A stretch of 64,000 bases of DNA from Lachnoclostridium sp. UBA1175 (GTDB lineage Bacteria; Bacillota; Clostridia; Lachnospirales; Lachnospiraceae): assembly GCA_002311665.1 (NCBI GenBank), contig DBYX01000003.1, positions 1 through 64,000 of the forward strand, read 5' to 3'. The notes under the pieces were generated by a model, which searched no databases, was not told the origin of the DNA, and saw only the letters and a program-made list of their open reading frames with translations. Positions 14,933 to 23,450 of the stretch are shown here, piece after piece; the first letter of the stretch is position 1, and each line of letters opens with the position of its first letter. The position numbers were made by a program, and so were the translations under genes.

Positions 14933-16246
14933 ATGAATCACGAGCATACCATTGTGGATGTCATTGAGGGAAGCCCGGCGTGGAAGGCGGGGCTTCGCAA
15001 GGGCGACAGGCTCGTCACGCTGAACGGACGCAAGATCATCGACGTTCTTGACTTCCGCTTCGAGGAGGAGGAGACGCGGCTGACGGTCGGTTTTGTCCGC
15101 GAGGACGGGGAGCACGAGGTCACCGTGAAGAAGGGCGAGTACGAGGAACTCGGGCTTGTCTTCGCCGAGTCGCTGATGGACGATTACCGCTCCTGCCGGA
15201 ACGACTGCGTGTTCTGCTTCATACGGCAGTTGCCGCCGGGAATGCGCGAGACGCTTTACTTCAAGGACGATGACACGCGTCTTTCCTTCCTGCAGGGCAA
15301 CTATGTGACGCTCACGAACGTGTCCGACGAGGAGCTGGAGCGCATCTGCTTTTACAAACTCTCGCCGATGAACGTGTCGGTGCACACGACGAACCCGGAG
15401 CTGCGGTGTAAAATGCTGCACAACCGTTTCGCGGGAACGATCGTCGAGAAACTGCGGCGCCTGAAGAAGGCCGATATCACGATGAACGGGCAGATCGTTC
15501 TCGTCCCCGGGTACAACGACGGGGAGGAGCTGGAGCGCACGATCCACGACCTCACGGAGTTTCTGCCGAATCTGCAGAGCCTGAGCGTCGTGCCGGTAGG
15601 GCTGACGAAATACCGTGACAATCTGCCGAAGATACGCACATTTACCGCGGAGGAGTCGCGCGATGTGATCGGCATCATCCGCAAATGGCAGCAGATCTGT
15701 CTGCAGTATTTCGACACGCGTTTCGTGTACGCGTCGGACGAATGGTTTCTGACGGCGGGGCTTCCGATCCCCTCGGAGGAGGAGTATGAGGGCTATCCGC
15801 AGATCGAGAACGGTGTGGGAATGATCCGCTCGCTCACGCAGGAGGTCGAGGACGAGATCGATTACCGCGACGGTGACGATCTGCCGCACGAGGCGACGAT
15901 CGCGACGGGAACGCTGGCGGCGCCGATCATAAAACAGTTGTGCGACCGCGTGAAGACGATCTACCCGAACCTGAACGTCGAGGTATTCCCGATCATAAAC
16001 CGTTTTTTCGGCGAGACGATCACGGTTTCCGGGCTTTTGACCGGCAGGGATATCATCGAGCAAATGAGCGGTCGCGAGATCCGCGGGAAGCTCATTCTGC
16101 CGGAAAATCTGTTGCGCAGCGGTGAGGATGTCCTGCTCGATGACCTCACGGTCACGGACATCGAAAATGCTTTACAAACAAGGGTGCGTATTGTACAATC
16201 AACAGGATTGGATTTCGTTGACTCCCTGGTGGAAGAAGGAGAATAA
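14933..16246 (+). CDS. PDZ and radical SAM-like DUF512 family protein
   Basis: A 437-residue protein. Residues about 1-75 are PDZ-like (VIEGSPAWKAGLRKGDRLVTLNGR). A radical SAM-type cysteine motif follows, C88-x3-C92-x2-C95 in CRNDCVFCF, then a TIM-barrel-like region (VSVHTTNPELRCKML, GQIVLVPGYNDG) and the C-terminal DUF512 domain with a TGTLAAPIIKQL nucleotide-binding-like loop. The family is conserved in Clostridia and usually lies just upstream of der and plsY, as here. Its reaction is unknown. The Fe-S/SAM call rests on the cysteine spacing. Confidence 0.88.
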   Translation: MNHEHTIVDVIEGSPAWKAGLRKGDRLVTLNGRKIIDVLDFRFEEEETRLTVGFVREDGEHEVTVKKGEYEELGLVFAESLMDDYRSCRNDCVFCFIRQLPPGMRETLYFKDDDTRLSFLQGNYVTLTNVSDEELERICFYKLSPMNVSVHTTNPELRCKMLHNRFAGTIVEKLRRLKKADITMNGQIVLVPGYNDGEELERTIHDLTEFLPNLQSLSVVPVGLTKYRDNLPKIRTFTAEESRDVIGIIRKWQQICLQYFDTRFVYASDEWFLTAGLPIPSEEEYEGYPQIENGVGMIRSLTQEVEDEIDYRDGDDLPHEATIATGTLAAPIIKQLCDRVKTIYPNLNVEVFPIINRFFGETITVSGLLTGRDIIEQMSGREIRGKLILPENLLRSGEDVLLDDLTVTDIENALQTRVRIVQSTGLDFVDSLVEEGE

Positions 16247-16253
16247 TACAGGT

Positions 16254-17588
16254 ATGAGTAAGCCGATTGTGGCGATCGTCGGTCGCCCGAACGTGGGTAA
16301 ATCCACGCTTTTCAACGCGATCGCCGGAGAGCAGATCAGCATCGTGCAGGATAACCCCGGTGTGACGCGCGACCGTATATATGCGGACGCGACGTGGTTG
16401 ACGCACGCGTTCACGATGGTGGATACCGGCGGTATCGAGCCGGATACGAAGGACGCTATGCTTCGCCATATGCGCGAGCAGGCGGAGATCGCCATCGCGG
16501 CGGCTGACGTCATCGTGTTTGTCACGGACGTGCGGGAAGGTCTTGTGGATTCGGACAACAAGGTCGCGGACATGCTTCGCCGTTCCGGCAAGCCGATCGT
16601 TCTGTGCGTCAACAAGGTGGACAGTTTTTCAAAGCTTATGTCGGATGTGTACGAGTTCTACAACCTCGGGCTCGGCGATCCGTTCCCAGTCTCGGCGGCT
16701 TCGCGTCTCGGGTTCGGCGAGCTTTTGGACGAGGTGGTAAAGCATTTTCCGAATAATGCAGGGGAGGAGCAGGAGGACACGCGGCCGAAGATCGCGATCG
16801 TCGGCAAGCCCAACGTCGGCAAATCCTCCATCGTCAACAAGCTGATCGGTGAGAACCGTGTCATCGTGTCGGACATCGCCGGCACGACGCGCGACGCCAT
16901 CGACACGACCGTGACATACAACCACAAGGAGTATGTCTTCATCGACACCGCGGGACTGCGCCGCAAGGCGAAGATCACCGAGGAGATCGAGCGCTACAGC
17001 GTGATCCGCACCGTGGCCGCAGTGGAGCGCTGCGACGTCGCCGTGGTCGTGATCGATGCGCAGGAGGGCGTCACGGAGCAGGATGCGAAGATCGCCGGCA
17101 TTGCGCACGAGCGCGGCAAGGGTATCATCATCGCGGTCAATAAGTGGGATGCGATCGAGAAGGACGACAAGACCATCTACGAGCATCGCGACCGCATCCG
17201 CGAGATCCTTTCGTTCATCCCGTACGCGGACATCGTGTTCGTCTCCGCGCTCACGGGACAGCGTCTTCCAAAGCTGTTCGATGAGATCGAGAAGGTCATC
17301 GAGAACCAGAACAAGCGCGTCGGCACCGGCGTGCTGAACGAGATCATGATGGAGGCGACCGTGCTGCAGCAGCCGCCGTCGGACAAGGGCCGCCGTCTCA
17401 AGCTGTTCTACGTGACGCAGGTTGCGGTCAAGCCGCCGACGTTCGTGATCTTCGTGAACAACAAGGAACTGATGCATTTTTCGTACACGAGATATATCGA
17501 GAACAAATTCCGCGAGGCGTTCGGATTCGAGGGAACCTCACTGAAGTTCATCATCCGCGAGCGCAACGAGGACAAGGATAAAAACTGA
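16254..17588 (+). CDS. der: Ribosome assembly GTPase Der (EngA)
   Basis: A 444-residue GTPase with two tandem G domains, unique to the EngA family, that acts in 50S maturation. G1 motifs are GRPNVGKST near residue 9 and GKPNVGKSS near 184; G4 motifs are NKVDSFS and NKWDAIE. The C-terminal KH-like domain ends in FEGTSLKFIIRER. The Met at 16254 begins MSKPIVAIVGRPN, matching the family; a longer frame overlapping the upstream gene is rejected. AAGGAG at 16236-16241 is 12 bases away, slightly long. Confidence 0.97.
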   Translation: MSKPIVAIVGRPNVGKSTLFNAIAGEQISIVQDNPGVTRDRIYADATWLTHAFTMVDTGGIEPDTKDAMLRHMREQAEIAIAAADVIVFVTDVREGLVDSDNKVADMLRRSGKPIVLCVNKVDSFSKLMSDVYEFYNLGLGDPFPVSAASRLGFGELLDEVVKHFPNNAGEEQEDTRPKIAIVGKPNVGKSSIVNKLIGENRVIVSDIAGTTRDAIDTTVTYNHKEYVFIDTAGLRRKAKITEEIERYSVIRTVAAVERCDVAVVVIDAQEGVTEQDAKIAGIAHERGKGIIIAVNKWDAIEKDDKTIYEHRDRIREILSFIPYADIVFVSALTGQRLPKLFDEIEKVIENQNKRVGTGVLNEIMMEATVLQQPPSDKGRRLKLFYVTQVAVKPPTFVIFVNNKELMHFSYTRYIENKFREAFGFEGTSLKFIIRERNEDKDKN

Positions 17589-17609
17589 CGTTATTCGGAG
17601 GAATCGGCC

Positions 17610-18332
17610 ATGCCGGTTAAGATTATATTGTGCTTTGTCGTCGGATATCTGTGCGGCAATATTCAGACTGCGTTTTTTATCGGAAAGCTTCACGGGATCG
17701 ACATCCGGCGGTACGGAAGCGGAAACGCGGGAACGACGAATGCGATGCGCACGCTGGGACGTAAGAGCGGCAGCCTCGTGTTCATCGGGGATCTTCTCAA
17801 GGTACTGATCCCCGGCCTGATCCTTCGCTATGCGATCTTCCCGGGCGAGCCCTATGTGATCCTTCTGTGCGAGATTCTGGGCTTCGGCGCGGTGCTGGGA
17901 CACTGCTTCCCGTTCTGGATGCAGTTCCGCGGAGGCAAAGGCATCGCCGTGACGGCCGGCGCGATGGTGTGCGTGGACTGGAGACTTCTCGTATTCACGC
18001 TCGTGTTCGCGCTGATCGTATATCTCACGAAATACGTTTCCGTGGGATCGCTCTTCGTCGTCGTGTTGTTCCCGACATACATCGCGATCGCGTACCACGA
18101 CAATGAATACTGGCTGTGGATGCTTCTGGTGGCGTGTTTGTACACCGTGTCGGGCGTCTATATGCACCGCGCGAACATCGTGCGTCTGATTCATGGCACG
18201 GAAAATAAGATCGGCCACCACGTGGCTGTGGAGCCCGAGGCGCAGGCAACGGGCAAGGAGCCGGCGGAGGATGCGGCGGAGAAGGTGAATGACACCGCTG
18301 CGGAGGAAGACGCCGGGGAAGATCGGGAATGA
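17610..18332 (+). CDS. plsY: Acyl-phosphate:glycerol-3-phosphate acyltransferase PlsY
   Basis: Polytopic membrane enzyme that makes lysophosphatidic acid from acyl-phosphate, the first step of phospholipid synthesis. Motifs are RRYGSGNAGTTNAMRTLG and GHCFPFWMQFRGGKGIAVTA, with about five hydrophobic segments. At 240 residues it is longer than usual because the last 40 residues form an Ala/Glu-rich, acidic tail (PAEDAAEKVNDTAAEEDAGE) of unknown use. The next gene, gpsA, makes its glycerol-3-phosphate substrate. Confidence 0.95.
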   Translation: MPVKIILCFVVGYLCGNIQTAFFIGKLHGIDIRRYGSGNAGTTNAMRTLGRKSGSLVFIGDLLKVLIPGLILRYAIFPGEPYVILLCEILGFGAVLGHCFPFWMQFRGGKGIAVTAGAMVCVDWRLLVFTLVFALIVYLTKYVSVGSLFVVVLFPTYIAIAYHDNEYWLWMLLVACLYTVSGVYMHRANIVRLIHGTENKIGHHVAVEPEAQATGKEPAEDAAEKVNDTAAEEDAGEDRE

Positions 18333-18424
18333 CGGATTCCGGACTTCGGCGGATGAGCCGGAGAGGGATTCCTTCAACATATCGGACGGTTTGATGTCCG
18401 GAGTATTACAGGAGGTTTATCACA

Positions 18425-19426
18425 ATGTCTAAGATCAGTGTGCTCGGCGCGGGAACGTGGGGAACCGCACTCGCGATCGAGCTTGCAAACAAAGGGCAGG
18501 AGGTTACACTCTGGTCAGCAGTGGAGCGTGAGATCAACGCGCTCGCGGCGGATCGTGTGAACATCCCCAATCTGCCGGGAGCGTCGCTTCCCGAGTCTGT
18601 CAAACTGACGACGGATCTCGCGGAGGCATGCGACGATGAGGAGATCCTCGTCTGTGCGGTCGCGTCCCCTTATGTTCGCGACACGGCGAAGAAGATCGGG
18701 CAGTACTGCAAAAAGGGACAGATCATTGTCAACGTTTCCAAGGGAATCGAGGAGAAGACACTTCTCACAATGACACAGATCATTGCGGATGAGATCCCCG
18801 GCGCGAAGGTGGCGGTTCTGTCCGGCCCGAGCCACGCCGAGGAGGTGAGCCGCGGGATCCCGACGGCCGTCGTGGTCGGCGCGGAGAACAAGCGGGTTGC
18901 CAAGACCGTGCAGGAGGCATTTTTCTCGGATATGTTCCGTGTTTACACGAGCGACGACGTGCTCGGCATCGAGCTCGGCGGATCGCTCAAGAACGTCATC
19001 GCACTCGCGGCCGGCATGGTTGACGGTCTCGGCTACGGTGACAATACAAAGGCGGCGCTGATGACGCGGGGAATTGCGGAGATCAGCCGTCTCGGCGTGA
19101 AAATGGGAGGCAAGGAGACGACATTTTACGGGCTTTCGGGCATCGGCGATCTGATCGTCACCTGCACCAGCAACCACAGCCGCAACCACAACGCGGGTTA
19201 TCTGATCGGTCAGGGCAAGTCGACCGCGGATGCGCTCGCGGAGGTCGGTCAGGTCGTGGAGGGCGTCAACTGCGCAAAGGCGGCGCTGGCGCTCGGACGC
19301 AAATACCGCGTCACCCTGCCGATCGTGCAGGAGATCAACGATGTGTTGTTCCATGGAGAGTCGGTACGGGATTCGCTTATGGATCTGCTCCGGAGGAATC
19401 CTACAGAGGAGTACCGCAGAAAATAG
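18425..19426 (+). CDS. gpsA: NAD(P)-dependent glycerol-3-phosphate dehydrogenase
   Basis: Reduces dihydroxyacetone phosphate to sn-glycerol-3-phosphate for phospholipid synthesis. The Rossmann loop GAGTWGTALA is near residue 7, SGPSHAEEVSRGIPTAVV is the substrate-domain motif, and ELGGSLKNVIALAAGM and GYGDNTKAALMTRG carry the active-site Lys residues. It is 333 residues, the normal size, with AGGAGG before the ATG. It lies directly after plsY, a common pairing. Confidence 0.97.
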   Translation: MSKISVLGAGTWGTALAIELANKGQEVTLWSAVEREINALAADRVNIPNLPGASLPESVKLTTDLAEACDDEEILVCAVASPYVRDTAKKIGQYCKKGQIIVNVSKGIEEKTLLTMTQIIADEIPGAKVAVLSGPSHAEEVSRGIPTAVVVGAENKRVAKTVQEAFFSDMFRVYTSDDVLGIELGGSLKNVIALAAGMVDGLGYGDNTKAALMTRGIAEISRLGVKMGGKETTFYGLSGIGDLIVTCTSNHSRNHNAGYLIGQGKSTADALAEVGQVVEGVNCAKAALALGRKYRVTLPIVQEINDVLFHGESVRDSLMDLLRRNPTEEYRRK

Positions 19427-19432
19427 GTTACC

Positions 19433-20236
19433 ATGACGAAGAATCAGATGCTGATGACCGAGATCGTCGTTATCGCGCTGCTCGTGCTGCTTCTGGCTCT
19501 GAAGTTTCAACACAAATCGGAGCGCAATGAGCGGCTCGAGGAGGGGGAACACGGGGTATCGCAATTGTCGGACGACGGCACGATGATCCGAACGGCAGAC
19601 GGAAGGATCATCCTTGTCGAAGGTGCGCTCACGCCCACGGGCGAGATCACACCGACTCCGGATCCCGACCTCACTCCGGGCGGATATTTGACGGAAGACG
19701 AACGCAAGGTTGCCGCGTTGTCCGCGGATGACCTTGCCCGTTATCGTGCGGCCACATCATACCAGATCCCGGACAATATCGCCTTCGCAAATGTCCAGGA
19801 ATCGCTGAGCGTGCGTGAGAAGGCGAGCGGCGACGCGAAGCAGGTGGGAACGCTGTATCCTTACAATTACTGTATCGTTGAGTCTGTGAGCGGGGAGTGG
19901 GCGAAGATCACCTCCGGCAGCCTCAGCGGATATTGCCGTGCGAGTTACCTTATCACGGGTGAGGAAGCAGTGAGTTATGCGAGGGAGACGGTGGCGTGCA
20001 AGGCGAAGGTGACCGCTTCCGCCAACATTCGTTCCGCACCGACGACCAAGGAGGACAATGTGGTCGGTTCGGCGAAGGTCGGCACGACGTATACGGTCAC
20101 AAAGGCGGCCGTGCTCAGCGACGATCCCGACGCGCCTCTGTTTGTGGAGATCAAAAACGGGGACAAGACTTCCTACATCGCGATGGGTAAGGTCAGCATC
20201 AGTTACGGGTGGACGGCAGGCAAGGCTGCCAAGTAA
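19433..20236 (+). CDS. Membrane-anchored protein with two SH3-like domains
   Basis: A 267-residue protein. An N-terminal hydrophobic helix (about 8-24) anchors it; a Thr/Pro-rich linker (TPTGEITPTPDPDLTPGG) spans the wall side. Two bacterial SH3-type repeats follow: about 115-175 (SLSVREKASGDAKQVGTLYP) and about 185-255 (SANIRSAPTTKEDNVVGSAK). Such domains commonly bind peptidoglycan. No catalytic domain is present. It starts six bases after gpsA with only a weak ribosome site, which suggests translational coupling. The partner or ligand is unknown. Confidence 0.78.
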   Translation: MTKNQMLMTEIVVIALLVLLLALKFQHKSERNERLEEGEHGVSQLSDDGTMIRTADGRIILVEGALTPTGEITPTPDPDLTPGGYLTEDERKVAALSADDLARYRAATSYQIPDNIAFANVQESLSVREKASGDAKQVGTLYPYNYCIVESVSGEWAKITSGSLSGYCRASYLITGEEAVSYARETVACKAKVTASANIRSAPTTKEDNVVGSAKVGTTYTVTKAAVLSDDPDAPLFVEIKNGDKTSYIAMGKVSISYGWTAGKAAK

Positions 20237-20254
20237 AATGCGCGAGGAATGTAT

Positions 20255-22234
20255 ATGGGTTTTGAACAGATTTGGCTGAAGAAAGCAACACTGCCGGGGC
20301 AACCCGGCTTTTCGTCGTATGTGAGGGGAGAGGGAATCGAGGCTTCCGTCGAGAGAGAACTGGAGGTTCTCCGCGGTCTGCGCGAGGATTTTGCGTGGTC
20401 CGTGATGGTGACGCCCGCGCTCCCCGAAGAGGGCTATGAGATTCTTGTCGGCGAGGGCAAGGCGGATATTCTCGGCGGTTCGCATGCGGGCGTTCTGTAT
20501 GGCATATTCGACGCGATGCGCCAGCTGATCCTGACGGACACGGTCGTGTCGGTTTCGGAACGGCCGGTGTGCCCCATCCGCATGCTGAATCACTGGGACA
20601 ACGCGGACGGATCGATCGAGCGAGGGTACTCCGGACAATCGTTCTTCTTCCGGGATCGCAAGTTGATCGTGGATGACCGCACCTTTTTTTACGCGCGCCT
20701 GTGCGCGAGCGTGGGGATCAACGCGACGGTCATAAACAATGTGAACGTCCATGCGGACGCCACGAAGCTGATTACGGACGAGTATCTTCCGAAGGTTCGA
20801 GAGATGTCGGAATGCCTTGCCGCATACGGTGTTAAACTGTATCTATGCATCAATTTTGCGGCTTCGATGGAGCTCGGCGGCTGCGCGGTTGCGGATCCGC
20901 TCGATCCCGAGGTCATCGCATACTGGGAGAGGACGACGGCGCACGTCTATGAGGAGGTGCCGCTTCTCGGCGGTTTCCTCGTGAAGGCGGACTCGGAAGG
21001 ACGTCCCGGCCCGTACACGTACGGGAGGACGCAGGCGGACGGCGCCAACATGCTCGCACGTGCGCTCGCCCCGCACGGCGGACGTCTGATCTGGAGATGC
21101 TTCGTGTACAACTGTTCGCAGGACTGGCGCGACACGAAGACCGATCGCGCCTGTGCCGCTTACGATTATTTCCACCCGTTGGACGGAGCGTTCGATGACA
21201 ATGTCATCCTGCAGGTCAAGAACGGTCCCGTCGACTTCCAGGTGCGTGAGCCCGTGTCGCCGCTGTTCTGCGGTATGACACAGACGAACCTGATGCTCGA
21301 GGTACAGGCCGCACAGGAGTACACGGGACAGCAGAAGCATGTGTGCTTCCTCGTACCGATGTGGAAGGACGTGCTCCGTTTCCGCACCGGTGCTTACGAG
21401 GACAACGACCGCGTGCGCGACATCATATCCGGTGCGCACCGCAAGGGCGGCAACTGCGGTATGGCAGCCGTGGCCAACACGGGCGACGATGAGAACTGGA
21501 CCGGATCCGATTTTGCGGCGGCGAACTGGTACGGCTTCGGGCGCCTCGCGTGGAACCCGTCGCTCCCGGCGGAGACGATCGCGGAGGAGTGGGCCGGACT
21601 CACCTTCGGCGACGACAAGGAGGTTTCCGCGGTCATCGTCAAGGTGCTCCTCGCATCCTACGACATTTATGAGCACTATACGGTGCCGCTCGGCATCGGC
21701 TGGATGTGCCAGCCGAACGTCCACTACGGGCCCAATGTCGAGGGCTATGAGTACGACCGTTGGGGAACATACCACCGCGCTTCGCACAGCGCCATCGGCG
21801 TGGACCGCTCCTCGAGGGGAACCGGCTATGCGATGCAATATTCGGAGAGTCTGGCGAAGCAGTATGACGATCCGGCTACGACACCGATGGAACTTCTGTT
21901 GTTCTTCCACAGGCTACCGTACACCTACGTGCTTCCGAACGGGAGCACGCTGATCCAGTACATTTACGACACGCATTTTGAGGCGGTTGAAGAGCTTCGC
22001 GCGCTGATCGAATCGGTCGTCACGGTACAGGGCTTGATCCCCGAGAAGGAGTACACCAGGATCATGGAGCGCTTTGCGATGCAACTCGCCTCCGCGAAGG
22101 AGTGGCGCGACCGGATCAACACGTACTTCTGCCGCATCAGCGGCATAGGAGACGCGAAACACCGCACGATTTATGCGGTTTCCGAGGAGGATATCACCTA
22201 TCCTGACGAGGATGAGAACGCGTATACTCTGTGA
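20255..22234 (+). CDS. aguA: Alpha-glucuronidase, GH67 family, intracellular
   Basis: Removes (4-O-methyl)glucuronic acid from the non-reducing end of xylo-oligosaccharides taken up from glucuronoxylan. The 659 residues match GH67 over the full length: the N-terminal half with HWDNADGSIERGYSG, then the barrel with FLVKADSEGRPGP, VKNGPVDFQVREPVSPLF and LEVQAAQEYTGQQKH, where the family's catalytic acidic residues lie. No signal peptide, so it works in the cytoplasm. Start ATG at 20255 has CGAGG eight bases upstream; an ATG two codons earlier is too close to it. It forms a unit with uxuA and uxuB, which process the released uronate. Confidence 0.93.
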   Translation: MGFEQIWLKKATLPGQPGFSSYVRGEGIEASVERELEVLRGLREDFAWSVMVTPALPEEGYEILVGEGKADILGGSHAGVLYGIFDAMRQLILTDTVVSVSERPVCPIRMLNHWDNADGSIERGYSGQSFFFRDRKLIVDDRTFFYARLCASVGINATVINNVNVHADATKLITDEYLPKVREMSECLAAYGVKLYLCINFAASMELGGCAVADPLDPEVIAYWERTTAHVYEEVPLLGGFLVKADSEGRPGPYTYGRTQADGANMLARALAPHGGRLIWRCFVYNCSQDWRDTKTDRACAAYDYFHPLDGAFDDNVILQVKNGPVDFQVREPVSPLFCGMTQTNLMLEVQAAQEYTGQQKHVCFLVPMWKDVLRFRTGAYEDNDRVRDIISGAHRKGGNCGMAAVANTGDDENWTGSDFAAANWYGFGRLAWNPSLPAETIAEEWAGLTFGDDKEVSAVIVKVLLASYDIYEHYTVPLGIGWMCQPNVHYGPNVEGYEYDRWGTYHRASHSAIGVDRSSRGTGYAMQYSESLAKQYDDPATTPMELLLFFHRLPYTYVLPNGSTLIQYIYDTHFEAVEELRALIESVVTVQGLIPEKEYTRIMERFAMQLASAKEWRDRINTYFCRISGIGDAKHRTIYAVSEEDITYPDEDENAYTL

Positions 22235-22323
22235 TATGGCCGCTCGAAGGAGAGGCTGAATATAAACGCATGGAAACACGTCACACGGGTTTCCAAATAC
22301 ACGCAGACAGGAGAAACATAAGT

Positions 22324-23406
22324 ATGGAAATGACATTGCGCTGGTACGGCAGAGACATGGACAGTGTGACACTGAAGCAGATCCGCCAGATCCCGGGAGT
22401 AACCGGAGTGATCTCATCGCTCCACAAGGTTCCCGCAGGAGAGGCCTGGACGTACGAGCAGGTGAAGGAGCTCAAGGACGAGATTGAGGCTGCGGGCCTT
22501 AACCTTACGGGTATTGAGAGCATCAACGTGCACGAGGACATCAAGCTCGGAGCGCCGACGAGGGATATGTACATCGAGAACTACTGCAAATCCCTCGAGG
22601 CGGTCGGCAGAAACGACATCCACCTCGTGTGCTACAATTTTATGCCGATCTTCGACTGGACGAGAACCGATCTCGCACAGCCCCTGCCGGACGGTTCGAC
22701 TGCTCTGGCGTACGACTCGAACCTGATCGACGGGATCGACCCGAACACGATGTTCGAGCGCATGGAGAAGGCGAGCGGCGGCTATATCCTTCCCGGCTGG
22801 GAGCCAAACCGCAAGGACGAGATTAAGGAGCTGTTCGAGCGTTACAAGGGCGTGACGGCGGACGATCTCATGGCGAACTTCAAATACTTCCTCGACGGTA
22901 TTATGCCGACCTGTGAGAAATACAAGATCAAGATGGCGGTACACCCCGACGATCCCGCTTGGAGTGTGTTCGGCTTGCCGCGCATCGTCACGAGCGAGAA
23001 GGCTCTCGAGACCATCGCGTCCCTGAACCCGTCGATCTACAACGGTTTTACGCTGTGCACGGGATCTCTCGGCTCCAATCCGGAAAACGATCTTCCCCAT
23101 GTGATCCGCAATGAGAAGATCGCGCCGAGGATCCATTTTGCGCACCTCAGAAACATCAAGTTCGAGGCACCCGGCGTGTTCCACGAGAGCAGCCACCTGT
23201 CCTCGGACGGTCAGTTCGATATGTACGAGATCGTGAAGGCGCTGCAGGAGGTCGGCTTCGACGGCGTGATCCGTCCCGACCACGGTCGTATGATCTGGGA
23301 CGAGGTTGCAAGACCGGGCTACGGACTGTACGACAGAGCGCTCGGAGTTGCATACCTGAACGGTTTATGGGAAGCCATAGACAAGAGCGGAGCAGCCCGT
23401 AAATGA
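22324..23406 (+). CDS. uxuA: Mannonate dehydratase UxuA
   Basis: Dehydrates D-mannonate to 2-keto-3-deoxygluconate. The start MEMTLRWYGRDMDSVTLKQI at 22324 is the family's N-terminus, with AGGAG ten bases before; a longer frame overlapping aguA is rejected. Later segments such as GIESINVHEDIKLG, AVHPDDPAWSVFGLPRIV and IHFAHLRNIK carry the metal-binding residues of this xylose-isomerase-like fold. Length 360 residues is typical. It lies between aguA and uxuB. Confidence 0.97.
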   Translation: MEMTLRWYGRDMDSVTLKQIRQIPGVTGVISSLHKVPAGEAWTYEQVKELKDEIEAAGLNLTGIESINVHEDIKLGAPTRDMYIENYCKSLEAVGRNDIHLVCYNFMPIFDWTRTDLAQPLPDGSTALAYDSNLIDGIDPNTMFERMEKASGGYILPGWEPNRKDEIKELFERYKGVTADDLMANFKYFLDGIMPTCEKYKIKMAVHPDDPAWSVFGLPRIVTSEKALETIASLNPSIYNGFTLCTGSLGSNPENDLPHVIRNEKIAPRIHFAHLRNIKFEAPGVFHESSHLSSDGQFDMYEIVKALQEVGFDGVIRPDHGRMIWDEVARPGYGLYDRALGVAYLNGLWEAIDKSGAARK

Positions 23407-23450
23407 TCCACCCGGAAGGGCAATTTCACAGATAAACAGGAGCTTGGACA

